In this document: one piece after another, positions 19,998-28,989 of the stretch
Layout of the letters: each line of letters starts with the position of its first letter
Numbering within the stretch: the first letter of the stretch is position 1
Source of the DNA: Peribacillus frigoritolerans
GTDB lineage: Bacteria; Bacillota; Bacilli; Bacillales; DSM-1321
Direction: 5' to 3'
Length of the DNA stretch: 64,000 nucleotides
Assembly: GCA_030562215.1 (NCBI GenBank)
Contig: JAUPFL010000003.1
Location: forward strand, 124,001 to 188,000
The notes under the pieces: generated by a model
What the model saw: the letters and a program-made list of their open reading frames with translations, nothing else
Told to the model about the DNA's origin: nothing
Database searches by the model: none
Position numbers and translations under genes: made by a program

Positions 19998-21007
19998 CTA
20001 CTTTGTAAGAAATTCATAAACACTTGATGCAATCGTAATACCTTGTTTCAGGTTTTTTTCTTCATTGATTTGTTCAATCTCACCCGGTACATATACGCGA
20101 TCAAACCCTGGAGCAGGTTCAACCTGTTGCAGCTCTTCGATCATTTGATCCATTTGCTCTAAAAATATATCAGTATCCGTAAAGAACGAAGGATTAATTA
20201 CACAAAAATAATGTCCCAGCTTCCGTTTCTTATCAAGATCGTCATACATTTTGCCAATGTGCGGGCCAAATGCCGCACCGGCCAATAATCCAGAAAACAC
20301 ATCTACAATTACCGATAGACCATAGCCTTTTGGGCCTCCGAAAGTGGAAAGGGAAACGACTTTATTCGGATCTGTGACCGCAGCTCCATTTTCATCAACA
20401 CCCCATCCTTCAGGGATTTCCTTTCCTCTTCGCGTGCCTGGAGAATTTTCCCCAATGCAACATTGGATGTTGCCATATCAAGAATAAAGGGCTTCTTCGT
20501 TTTAGCAGGAACTCCGTAAGCGATTGGGTTGGTACCAAGAAATGATGTTTTTCCCCCGAACGGGACCACGATTTTATCCGTATGTGACATCGCGATGCCA
20601 ATCAACTTTGCATCAGCGGCTTTTTGAACGAAATAGCTTAGTGCTCCGCAATGGCTGCTATTAAAAGCAGTCACCATTCCAACGCCATTATCTCTAGCCA
20701 TTTCGATTGCATGGTCCATGGCCACGTCACTAATCACATGCCCAAATCCATCATCCCCATCAACTACACCGGTAACGGGCCCTGTCTTTTGGAAGGAAAT
20801 CTGGGCATCGGGATTTATACCTCCTGCCTGTAAACGGTTCACATAATGCTCTGTTCGCAAAACACCATGGGAATTGACATTTCTGAGATCGGCATGAACC
20901 AATACTTCCGCAATTTTTCCGGCATTTTCTTCATTCAAACCCACTTTGGTCAGCTGTTGTATGACTAATCGTTTTGCTTCCTCGGCTTGTATCGTTACTG
21001 TTGCCAT
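19998..21007 (-). CDS. Malate/L-lactate dehydrogenase-family oxidoreductase (YjmC-like), one frame break
   Basis: LDH2/MDH2-type NAD(P)-dependent 2-hydroxyacid/ureidoglycolate dehydrogenase family. Family features are [14 protein letters not shown] with the catalytic His, [16 protein letters not shown], and [13 protein letters not shown]. The frame breaks near 20429 (GAGGAAAGG for GAGGGAAAGG, one G short); after correction the reading continues through [22 protein letters not shown] to the TAG at 19998. About 336 residues. It corresponds to YjmC of the B. subtilis uxu operon, function uncertain; a role in reducing a 2-keto sugar acid is plausible. Start ATG after GAGGGGAGAAA. Confidence 0.85.
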
Positions 21008-21033
21008 TTTCTCCCCTCATTTCTTTCAGCCAT

Positions 21034-21990
21034 CTATCTTTCTATTACAGTCTCATTCTGTATGAAAGGCATTACTTCATCCAAATATGGTAATCCTTCA
21101 TTGTCCCCTGCAACAGTGGTGACAAGAGCTCCTACACCATTTGCGAATGCCAATCTTTCATCAATCGAAAAGCCATTAAGGTATCCGTAAATATAACCGG
21201 CATCATAACCATCTCCCGCACCAACAGTATCTACAGGTATAACAGGGAAGGCTTCTTTGTCATGCCATTCACTTTTGGTATATAGTTTTGAACCATGTTT
21301 CCCGTCCTTAATGACAAGCTGATCAATAGCATTCACCTTTGCAAATTCCGCTAAAGATTCTTTTGAGTCAGTACCGATGATCAATCTTATTTCATCTAAA
21401 CCTGTAAGCAAAATATCAACATTTGGAAAAATATCATAATAAACTGATCTTGCTTCCTCGATGGACCATAGCTTTAAGCGGATATTCGGATCAAAAGAAA
21501 CAGGTATATTTTTTTGTTTTGCAATTTCCATTACCCTCTTGGCAATATACACATTTTTCGGATCTATAGCCAAAAATACTCCAGTAAGGTGGACTATATC
21601 AATCTCTTCAAACATCTTCTCTGTTATATCTCCCGGCTCTAAAGTTAAGATGGGAGATTGATAGCGGTAATAAAATGTCTTTCCGGAACCATCCTCCCTA
21701 ATTTCTTTAAAGTTGAGAGATGTTGGATATCCATTTACATAGGCAACATCACTCATGTCCACGCCTTCTCCACGAGCGAAATTATAAATAACTTTACCGA
21801 ACTCATCCTTACCTAAACGGCTTATCCATTTTGCCCGCATGCCAAGCCTTGCACAACCAATCGCAAAATTCAGTTCAGCGCCTCCTACTTTTCGCTCAAA
21901 ACGGTTAACGAATCTTAAAGGTCCTGTCTCTTCCGGATTTAGCGTAATCATGGCGTCGCCCAGCGTTAAAACACCATATTTTGATGACAA
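21034..21990 (-). CDS. kdgK: 2-keto-3-deoxygluconate kinase (PfkB family)
   Basis: Phosphorylates KDG to KDPG. PfkB features: GDAMITLNP, GGAELNFAIGCARLG, KDEFG, the anion-hole and catalytic Asp in VDTVGAGDGYDAGYIYGYL, and FDPNIRLKLW. 318 residues, unbroken. Start is a TTG eight bases after AGGAGG. It is the first gene of the operon ending in uxuB, and two KdgR-type operators lie 80-115 bases upstream. A second KDG kinase-like gene is at 28012-28968. Confidence 0.92.
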   Translation of the reverse strand: MSSKYGVLTLGDAMITLNPEETGPLRFVNRFERKVGGAELNFAIGCARLGMRAKWISRLGKDEFGKVIYNFARGEGVDMSDVAYVNGYPTSLNFKEIREDGSGKTFYYRYQSPILTLEPGDITEKMFEEIDIVHLTGVFLAIDPKNVYIAKRVMEIAKQKNIPVSFDPNIRLKLWSIEEARSVYYDIFPNVDILLTGLDEIRLIIGTDSKESLAEFAKVNAIDQLVIKDGKHGSKLYTKSEWHDKEAFPVIPVDTVGAGDGYDAGYIYGYLNGFSIDERLAFANGVGALVTTVAGDNEGLPYLDEVMPFIQNETVIER

Positions 21991-22068
21991 TACAGTACCT
22001 CCTTCTTTCGAACAATCACAAATAAAAACAAAAACATTTGATCATATCACTTTCATTATGCTTGTTAG

Positions 22069-22103
22069 CTAAATCGATTTAGTTATTTACTAAACCGGTT
22101 TGG
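22069..22103. promoter_or_regulatory. Tandem KdgR-type operators before kdgK
   Basis: CTAAATCGATTTAG (22069-22082, perfect palindrome) and CTAAACCGGTTTGG (22090-22103) have centres 21 bases apart, two helical turns, and match the site at 15163-15176. A TATGAT -10-like box on the minus strand lies just downstream (about 22043-22048), so bound repressor would cover the promoter. Confidence 0.78.
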
Positions 22104-22395
22104 TAAATCATAAGGAAATTGTAAATGAAAACCCTATCAAAAACAATAGAAAAGTTTGAAAATTTATAATTTTATTTTCATTTGATATATTTTTCCATAT
22201 TAAATTTGAGCAAAATATATCATAAAAAACCATATTACGGAAAAACAGAAGGCACTGTTTACCCCTTCTTTATTAATGATTGAGAGTTTCTGATTTTTCC
22301 CCCGAGGGCTTTCAATCAAATTTACTCTTTGCTATTAATTTGGAGAAAGTTGTATAATATATCAATTGTTAAATAAGTTTGAAAGGTTGTTTGGA

Positions 22396-23313
22396 ATGAG
22401 TTTTTTGAGAATATACATCTTACTTACCGGAATAATGATTACATGGGGGTTAAATGTCTCAGTTATTAAAATTTTAGTTGCCAATACGCAGCCCGTAACG
22501 ATAACTTCTATGAGAATTTTTACTGCTTCTCTTATAGTCATTATTATCCTTTTCTTCTTTGGACTAATACGCCTTCCTAAAAAAGTGAACTTTTCTACGT
22601 TTTTGGAGGAGCGCTTTTGAGTGTGGTTTTTCATCATTATTTTTTAGCGGAGGGATTGACGAAGACTTCCGCCTCGAATGCTGGACTGATTTTGGGCATG
22701 GGACCAATATTGACTGTCATCTTGACCATGATTTTCTTTCGAAAAAAAACCCACGTTAATCAGGCTTCTTGGCTTTATCTGCGGTGCACTCGGTGTGAGT
22801 TTTACCGTTATGGCAGGAAGCGGAGGACTTCATTCTATTAATCTTGGGGATGTGGATATTTTGCTTTCCATTCTTTCACAGGCATTGAGTTTCATACTTA
22901 TTAATAAAGCCTCAAAAACAATGGATCCACGATTACTAACCGGCTACATGATGCTTATCGGGTCTTTTATTCTTTTTGCCATCAGCTTATGGAAGGAACC
23001 AGAGGGCTTATCTTCACTGGCAACGGCACCGCCATCCATCTGGGGAGCTTTCTTTTTCTCCGCTATTTTTGCCACTGCCCTCGGGCACATGAGCTATAAT
23101 TATGCCATTGGTAAAGTAGGAGCAGCCGAATCTTCCATATTTCTTAACTTAAACACTTTATTCTCTTTGTTAGGGGCAGCATTTTTCCTCAATGAAGCCC
23201 TTGTTCCTGCACATTTCATCGGACTTATCTTCATTGTTTCAGGAGTATTGCTTGGCTCTGGTGCAATTGAAATATGGATTCTCCAAAGGAAAAACAAACG
23301 TTTATCTGCCTAG
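22396..23313 (+). CDS. DMT-superfamily (EamA) transporter, two frame breaks
   Basis: Ten-helix drug/metabolite exporter with two EamA repeats: the first from ITWGLNVSVIKIL through SVVFHHYFLAEGLTKTSASNAGLILGMGPIL, the second ending in GHMSYNYAIGKVGAAESSIFLNLNTLFSLLGAAFFLNE. Frame breaks are near 22577 (six A for seven) and near 22742, where eight A occur for seven, one of the few insertions in this window. Corrected length about 305 residues. It is divergent from kdgK and convergent with the nickel-importer gene; nothing links it to sugar-acid use. Confidence 0.88.
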
Positions 23314-23615
23314 GGCCGGAGCAAAACCTAGATTTCTTGACTTTCTATGTAAAAAGCTAAGAGATCCTACGACACTGCCATTCTTAAAAATGGCTTGTCA
23401 TGGGGTCTTATTTTTATTGTCCAGCCCCAACCCAACTACAAATAAATAATTGCAGAATAATAATGGGAGATTCATAACCGTTCCAAAATACCCCCAAAAT
23501 TGCATGGACATGTCCATTGAAGTGCCTGTAAAGACAAGCTTTTCTGTCAGTTAGGGCCCTTTTCTTTCAGAGGAACCTCCTAGTAGTCATATTGCCGGAT
23601 TGGTTTGATGAATTT
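23314..23615. other. Intergenic region with no gene found
   Basis: About 300 bases between the DMT transporter stop and the terminator of the minus-strand block. No coding region with a ribosome site or family likeness is visible on either strand. Confidence 0.4.
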
Positions 23616-23617
23616 AT

Positions 23618-23653
23618 ATAAAAAAGAGACTGTCTATGCGTTTAGACAGCCTA
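23618..23653 (-). terminator. Terminator at the end of the 22.5-kb minus-strand block
   Basis: GACTGTCTA (23628-23636) pairs with TAGACAGCC, followed on the minus strand by CTCTTTTTTATATA. It lies about 35 bases past the nickel importer stop and ends the block that begins with the TRAP genes. Confidence 0.8.
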
Positions 23654-23681
23654 AGATTCTTCCAGACATGCTTAAAATAAA

Positions 23682-24318
23682 TCAATTAGCCCAGAGCGCA
23701 AACAAGCCTTCTGTTACACCCAATTTGTATATATAATACAGTCCGAATGCAAAACTTATAGCTCCCGCCAGTTTGATGAAGATTCGGTTTAAAACGATGT
23801 CCTTTCCATTCAAAGCGAACGGTATGCCTAGTATAGTTGTAAAGCACAGCATGCCAATAATTGTCCCTGCGCCAAATATAATGATATAGATGGATCCTTC
23901 GCCTATACCGGTTACGGTCGACATCGTTAGAATGACCATTGCGGCACTGCCCGCGAGACCATGGACGAAACCAATTAAAGCAGACACCAAAAAAGGCCGA
24001 AATCTATCTTTGTCGCTCGTGATATCAGGGCAAGCTTTAAATAAACTTCTCGCCCCTAGCATAACGAGCATAATACCAACGCCGAATTCCAACGTCATGC
24101 TTAACGAAACTGGAATTTCCCCTTTCATCCAAATGAATAGCATACCTATTAGAAACAGCGTACATGTATGGCCTATTCCCCAATACACCCCGTTAGAGTG
24201 GAACGTGATAATTTTTCGTATTTCCTGCCGTGGTTGCTACTGCAATTACATGATCCGGTTCTAACGAATGCTTTATCCCCAATAGGAATCCTAATGTAAG
24301 AATCGACACCAAACTCAT
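23682..24318 (-). CDS. Nickel importer of the UreH/HupE-like family, two frame breaks
   Basis: Small polytopic membrane protein, about 212 residues. The N-terminal helix carries GIKHSLEPDHVIAVATTAG, resembling the metal-selectivity HxxxxDH motif of NiCoT/UreH-type nickel transporters, and a later helix has GFVHGLAGSAAMVIL. The frame is lost near 24222 (five A for six) and near 24190 (four G for five), which otherwise splits the first two helices. Its ATG overlaps the larC2 stop (ATGA), so it is coupled to the nickel-insertion gene. Nickel supply for the LarC cofactor step is the natural reading. Confidence 0.8.
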
Positions 24319-24789
24319 TTCTCTTCGACCTCCCCGAGACACTTCCAAACTTCTTCATACACCCTTTTAAGAGGTATATTGTTCTGTACGGCAATTTTAC
24401 GGCAATCTTCATATTCAGGTGCCTGCTGTATGGATAAGCCTTCATGGAACCCTCCCTTTATCGTCACTTCCCCCATTGTGTATGTACTTGTAAAAAAGAT
24501 CGTTCAAGCCTGTGCACGGTAAGCGGATAGTAGCGTATCCCGAGAGTCGTCGTTTCAGAAAATAATACCTTCTTAATTTTTTGAAATCAACTGTTGTGAG
24601 CAGAGAAGCTGCAATAACACCCCCGGCCGATTTTTTCATATAGATTGGCGTATAAAATACATCATTTGCTCCTGATTCGAACAACAAATCCATTACATGG
24701 CCAAGCCATTCACCGGAAATATCATCTAGATTCACTTCCATTTTCACCATTTGTTCATCAAGATGCTCATGATCAGGCGGGCGGTTCAT
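24315..24789 (-). CDS. larC2: LarC2, C-terminal part of the nickel-insertion cyclometallase, two frame breaks
   Basis: LarC inserts Ni into the pincer nucleotide in a CTP-dependent reaction. This gene holds the C-terminal half: MEVNLDDISGEWLGHVMDLLFESGANDVFYTPIYMKK, then (after correction) LFSETTTLGIRYYPL and a C-terminal APEYEDCRKIA motif common to LarC. Breaks are near 24562 (one base short after AAGAAGG) and near 24473 (five G for six). The ATG overlaps the larC1 stop (ATGA) and has its own AGGAG site six bases upstream, so it is a separate, coupled cistron. The stop overlaps the start of the nickel importer. Confidence 0.85.
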
Positions 24790-25649
24790 TGAGTCTCTCC
24801 TATGATAACGCGAAGGACGTTCGGATGATTTTCAAATGTTTTTGTGCCGGCACCATAGCCAATCGATTCGACAGTCATGGCTGGAAGCGAGCCGAATGTT
24901 TCAGCTAAAGCCGAAGCTATGGCAGCACCAGTCGGCGTTGCTAATTCAGAACGAATAACGTTAGAGGCAATCGGTACCCCTTTTAATATTTCAAGCGTGG
25001 CAGGAGCAGGAACCGGATATATGCCGTGATCAATATGTATATGTCCAGATCCCGTTGGAATGGCTGATGACTGAACCGATTCAATACCTATCTGATCAAT
25101 TAAAATCGCTGTACCGATTATATCTATTATCGAATCTACCGCTCCTACTTCGTGAAAGTGTACTTTTTCCAGTGGAAGCCCGTGTATACGCCCTTCCGCT
25201 TCACCAATCTTCTTGAAAATGGCGAGTGACATGTTCGTTACCGATTCATTAAAGTTTGCGACTTTGATTGCCTCCACTATTTGTTTGTAAGTACGGCTGT
25301 CATGATGGTGATGAAGCACATGGCTATGGCTGTGTTCATGAGCGTGGCTGTGTTCGTGTCCTTGATTGTGGCTATGGCTGTGTTCATGAACGTGGCTGTG
25401 TTCGTGTTCATGACTGTGGCTGTGATCAAATGGTTGCTCTGATTTACTGGTAAGAATGACATCAAATTTAGTACTCGTAATGCCATTTTTGACGACCTTC
25501 CTCCAAGACAGAGTATATTCTTCATCCATGTTCAGCTTTTTTAACTCTTTTTCCATTTGTAAAGGGTCTGCACCTGCATCGATCAACGCTCCAATTACCA
25601 TATCTCCGCTTATGCCGGAAAAGCAGTCAAAATATAATGTCCTCATCAT
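24786..25649 (-). CDS. larC1: LarC1, N-terminal part of the nickel-insertion cyclometallase, His-rich
   Basis: N-terminal LarC domain: MRTLYFDCFSGISGDMVIGALIDAGAD, VHFHEVGAVDSIIDIIG, SAIPTGSGHIHIDHG and ELATPTGAAIASALAE are all family hallmarks. Inserted at about residues 75-120 is a run made almost only of His, Ser, Glu, Val and Asn with more than 20 histidines (HSHSHEHEHSHVHEHSH...), likely to store or shuttle nickel. About 287 residues, unbroken. Start chosen at the second of three ATG codons, seven bases after AGGAG; the gene overlaps the end of larB by about 25 bases. Confidence 0.92.
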   Translation of the reverse strand: MMRTLYFDCFSGISGDMVIGALIDAGADPLQMEKELKKLNMDEEYTLSWRKVVKNGITSTKFDVILTSKSEQPFDHSHSHEHEHSHVHEHSHSHNQGHEHSHAHEHSHSHVLHHHHDSRTYKQIVEAIKVANFNESVTNMSLAIFKKIGEAEGRIHGLPLEKVHFHEVGAVDSIIDIIGTAILIDQIGIESVQSSAIPTGSGHIHIDHGIYPVPAPATLEILKGVPIASNVIRSELATPTGAAIASALAETFGSLPAMTVESIGYGAGTKTFENHPNVLRVIIGETQ

Positions 25650-26397
25650 CATTGATCTCCTTTTCATGTACAAGTTTGTAAATAAGCGCTGCATTGTATG
25701 CTGCACCAAATCCATTATCGATGTTCACCACACTTACACCTGATGCGCATGAATTGAGCATTGATAAAAGTGCAGATAAACCGTTAAAATTCGCACCGTA
25801 ACCGATACTTGTCGGCACAGCAATAATTGGATTCGTGACAAGCCCTCCTAAAACACTCGGAAGTGCCCCTTCCATCCCCGCGACACAAACTGATACGGTA
25901 GCACTTCTTATCTCGTCTATATTATCAAGGAGGCGATGAAGCCCGGCAACGCCTACATCGTATATACGCCTGACGGGAATACCTAGAGTTTCGGCCGTCA
26001 CGGCTGCTTCTTCAGCAACGGCCAAATCTGATGTCCCGGCGCATACTATTGCAATATATGCCCCGATGGATTTCGGCTTTTCTTTAACCCAAGCAAGTGT
26101 CCGTGCAATCTCGTTATACTCAAAATCACTACATACATTTTGTACAAATACTGCTTTTTCCAGGGAAATGCGAGTCACAAGAACAGAATCATTCCTTATC
26201 CGCAGCGATTGGACAATCGTTAGAATCTGTTCGGCAGTTTTACCTTCTCCAAACACAATTTCGGGAAATCCTTGTCTCCTTTTACGATGATGATCTATTT
26301 TTACAAACCCTAAATTTTCATATGATTCAAGTTTTTTCTTGGCCTCCACTGCTGTCAATGAACCATTTTGAACCTGCTCCAAAATATCGTCAATCAT
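25627..26397 (-). CDS. larB: Pyridinium-3,5-biscarboxylic acid mononucleotide synthase
   Basis: First enzyme of nickel-pincer nucleotide synthesis; it carboxylates and hydrolyses nicotinate adenine dinucleotide. The C-terminal half resembles PurE (AIVCAGTSDLAVAEEAAVTAETLG, RIYDVGVAGLHRLL, VAGMEGALPSVLGGL, VPTSIGYGANFNGLSALLSMLNSCASGV), as is typical for LarB. 256 residues, unbroken. The start overlaps the larE stop (ATGA at 26394-26397), and the 3' end overlaps larC1. Confidence 0.94.
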   Translation of the reverse strand: MIDDILEQVQNGSLTAVEAKKKLESYENLGFVKIDHHRKRRQGFPEIVFGEGKTAEQILTIVQSLRIRNDSVLVTRISLEKAVFVQNVCSDFEYNEIARTLAWVKEKPKSIGAYIAIVCAGTSDLAVAEEAAVTAETLGIPVRRIYDVGVAGLHRLLDNIDEIRSATVSVCVAGMEGALPSVLGGLVTNPIIAVPTSIGYGANFNGLSALLSMLNSCASGVSVVNIDNGFGAAYNAALIYKLVHEKEINDDEDIIF

Positions 26398-27209
26398 GAC
26401 ATTTCTTCCTTTTTAAGAGCTATATTCATACTTCCGCTTATATATCCAGTGAGATCCATTGATACATATTTATAACCAAATTGCTTTAGTCGTTCTGTGA
26501 TCGCCACATGGTATTGAAGCACTCGCGGCATATCAATGGGTTCAACCTCAATTCTGGCAGTATCCTCTTGCGTCCTGACTCTTACTTGGTGAATATCCAA
26601 TGATTTTAAGTAAGACTCTGACTTATCCACTTTCGTCAATTTTTCCTTTGTAATGATATCGCCGTATGCAATACGTGATGACAGGCAAGCAAATGACGGT
26701 TTATTCCAGGTTGGCAATCCGGCTTCCTTGGATAATACTCTTATTTCTTCTTTGAATAAATCGGCTTCTAGAAGTGGTCCCCTGATTCCTTTTTCTTTAG
26801 CTGCTTTCATGCCTGGACGAAATTCGTTAGCATCATCAGCAATAACCCCATAAATAATATTATTGAATTCATATTCTTCAAGAATAGGAAGCAGGTTGTC
26901 AAATAAACTACTTTTACAAAAATAACAGCGATTTTGATCATTTACAGTGTATCCAGGGATGGCTAACTCCGAAGTTTGAATGACATGATGTTTGGCACCA
27001 ATCCATTTTGATAGCATAAGGGCTTCTTTTAACTCACTCGATGGATAGGTTTCCGAATCTGCTGTAATGGCTAACACATTTTCATAACCCAAAGTATCGA
27101 TAGCGACCTTAAGCAAAAACGTGCTGTCCACCCCTCCTGAAAAAGCGACCACAACCGACTCCATTTTTTGGAGAATACCCTGCAGATTTCTGTACTTTTC
27201 TAGTAACAT
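26394..27209 (-). CDS. larE: ATP-dependent sulfur transferase for the pincer cofactor
   Basis: PP-loop ATP pyrophosphatase that converts the pyridinium carboxylates to thiocarboxylates. P-loop SGGVDSTFLLKVA (about residue 25), ADSETYPSSEL, and IRGPLLEADLFKEEIR are typical. Three Cys are notable: CYFC (about residues 110-113) and one in FACLSSRIAYG (about 175). Characterised LarE proteins either sacrifice one Cys or use an iron-sulfur cluster held by three Cys; this pattern suggests the cluster type. About 271 residues, unbroken. Start ATG (MLLEKY) after AAAGGGGAAAAG; a 160-base gap separates it from the upstream aldolase, so it may also have its own promoter. Confidence 0.93.
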   Translation of the reverse strand: MLLEKYRNLQGILQKMESVVVAFSGGVDSTFLLKVAIDTLGYENVLAITADSETYPSSELKEALMLSKWIGAKHHVIQTSELAIPGYTVNDQNRCYFCKSSLFDNLLPILEEYEFNNIIYGVIADDANEFRPGMKAAKEKGIRGPLLEADLFKEEIRVLSKEAGLPTWNKPSFACLSSRIAYGDIITKEKLTKVDKSESYLKSLDIHQVRVRTQEDTARIEVEPIDMPRVLQYHVAITERLKQFGYKYVSMDLTGYISGSMNIALKKEEMS

Positions 27210-27369
27210 AGCACTTTTCCCCTTTCTGGTTTGTCTGAATTTATCCCACTGTCCACAAGCAATAACACCCTTGATGGACCACAAAAAGATTGAAAAGGAG
27301 GAAATATCACAGTCTTACTTTCATTTCCGGCTCTTATTGAACTGGTAATCATATAAGCGACGGACGACT

Positions 27370-27998
27370 TTAGCTTTGTACGATAGCTGAGAATTTTTTT
27401 GCCGTTTCTGCCAGCCTGTCGTAATCTTCACCTGTATTCAATTTCGCGGGATTGATCAATGAACCACCAAGTCCCGCCGCGATGGCCCCTGCCTTAAAAA
27501 AGAAGCGAGGTTGTCAAGGTTGACCCCGCCAGTTGGCATTAGAGGGATGTGAGGAAGCGGCCCTTTAAGATTATTAAAATAGCTAACACCAAGTGCATCT
27601 GCCGGAAAAACTTTGATAATGTCAGCTCCATGCTCATAAGCAGTCAATATTTCGGTTGGTGTGAGTGCCCCAGGGATACTAATAACGCCATAGCGTTTCG
27701 CCATTTTAATCGTTTGGACATTGACGGTTGGAGAAAAGATGAATTCCGCTCCCGCCATGATGACCGCACGGGCCGTTTCAGGATCCAATACTGTTCCGGC
27801 ACCCGCAATTATATCATCACCGAACTCCTCTTTTACTCTATCAATTAAACGGCACACTTTGGGTGTTTCTACTGTAATTTCGAGAGTTCGGATGCCTCCT
27901 TCTTTCAAGGCTCGAGCGATTGGTATAATTTGATCGGGGCGTGCACCGCGAATGACGGCTACCAGCTTCCCATGTTTAAGCTCTTCTAGTTTAGTCAT
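27370..27998 (-). CDS. KDPG/2-keto-3-deoxy-aldonate aldolase, second copy, one frame break
   Basis: Class I aldolase paralogue of the gene at 18336-18956. Motifs are LVAVIRGARPDQ, catalytic Glu in TLEITVETP, GAGTVLDPETARA, Schiff-base Lys in DIIKVFPADALG and LMPTGGVNLDN. The frame breaks near 27497 (one T short in TCTTTTTTAAGG), and correction restores ASFFKAGAIAAGLGGSLI and extends the protein to the TAA at 27370-27372, about 209 residues. Fourteen bases after the sugar kinase gene, with which it forms a phosphorylate-then-cleave pair. Start ATG (MTKLEEL) after AAAGGTGG. Confidence 0.9.
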
Positions 27999-28011
27999 TT
28001 TTTCCACCTTT

Positions 28012-28968
28012 CTACCTCGTTACATCATCTGTGACGCCACTCATGAACAAATTGAGGTCTGCACGGACCGGCAAACCCTCCACATCGCCATTTACCATCG
28101 TAACCATTGCTCCCATGGCATTTCCACGTCTTACGGCTTCATCTAGCGGCAGGCCATCCAGCATGCCTGAAAGTACACCGGATGCAAAAGCATCCCCAGC
28201 ACCGATGGGATCAACGACCCGTTCAACAAAGAATCCAGGAACGTATGTTTTCGGTACAGACGGGGCAGAAATTAAACAGCCTTCTTTGCCCAATTTAAGT
28301 AAGACTGTTTCGACACCGAGTTCATGGAAGTGATCGACAAAATCTTCCGGAGAATGGGAACCGTATAAAAATTCAGCTTCGGTCACCCCAGGCATGACGA
28401 TATCACTTTCCGAGGCGTACTTTGTTATGATGTGACGTGCTTCATTTTCATCACCCCATATTTTCAAACGAATATTCGGATCGAAGACGATTTTTGTTCC
28501 GGTTTCTTTAGCAATGCGGATTGCTTTATCCAAGAGCGACTGACACGAATTCCCCAGTGCAGGGGTAATCCCGGTAATATGGAGATAAGCGGCGTCTTGA
28601 ATGGCAATTTCCGATAGTAATTCTGCTGTCATTTTGCTAGCTGCCGAGTCTTTCCGGTAATAATAAACTCTAGTATCATTCAGCCGTCTGAATTCTTTAA
28701 AAAAAACCCCGGTAGGTGCATCAGGGTCACGAGTTACATATGACACATCAACGCCTTCTCCGCGAATAAACGATTGCATGGCATCTCCAAATTCATCCTC
28801 GCCGAGACGGCTTATCCAGCGTGACCTATGACCGAGTCGGCTTAACCCGATTGCAACATTGGATTCCGCACCGCCAAACTTCATTGAAAACGATCGGGCG
28901 TGGCGAAGTGGGCCTTCTTCATTCGGGGTAAACACTGTCATTGTTTCACCGATGGTTACAACATCCAT
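28012..28968 (-). CDS. PfkB-family 2-keto-3-deoxy sugar-acid kinase, second copy
   Basis: Sugar kinase of 318 residues, unbroken: GETMTVFTPNEEGPLR, KFGGAESNVAIGLSRLG, VFDPNIRLKIWGDE and the catalytic VDPIGAGDAFASGVLSG. It is closest in pattern to KDG kinases and stands directly before a KDPG-type aldolase, so it probably phosphorylates KDG or its 4-epimer KDGal made by the dehydratases in this block. Which epimer cannot be decided from sequence. Start ATG follows AAAGAGGATGAT. Confidence 0.88.
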   Translation of the reverse strand: MDVVTIGETMTVFTPNEEGPLRHARSFSMKFGGAESNVAIGLSRLGHRSRWISRLGEDEFGDAMQSFIRGEGVDVSYVTRDPDAPTGVFFKEFRRLNDTRVYYYRKDSAASKMTAELLSEIAIQDAAYLHITGITPALGNSCQSLLDKAIRIAKETGTKIVFDPNIRLKIWGDENEARHIITKYASESDIVMPGVTEAEFLYGSHSPEDFVDHFHELGVETVLLKLGKEGCLISAPSVPKTYVPGFFVERVVDPIGAGDAFASGVLSGMLDGLPLDEAVRRGNAMGAMVTMVNGDVEGLPVRADLNLFMSGVTDDVTR

Positions 28969-28989
28969 ATCATCATCCTCTTTCTCTTA

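Noticed and set aside
24780-24860. Programmed -1 frameshift joining larC1 and larC2
   Set aside because: No slippery heptamer is visible before the larC1 stop, and larC2 has its own ribosome site and ATGA overlap, so coupled reinitiation is simpler.
25290-25430. CRISPR-like or minisatellite array
   Set aside because: The short repeats code for the His-rich segment of LarC1 in the correct frame, with no unique spacers and no cas genes.
25268-25453. Small Cys/Gly-rich protein on the plus strand
   Set aside because: It is the antisense reading of the His codon repeats; it has no ribosome site.
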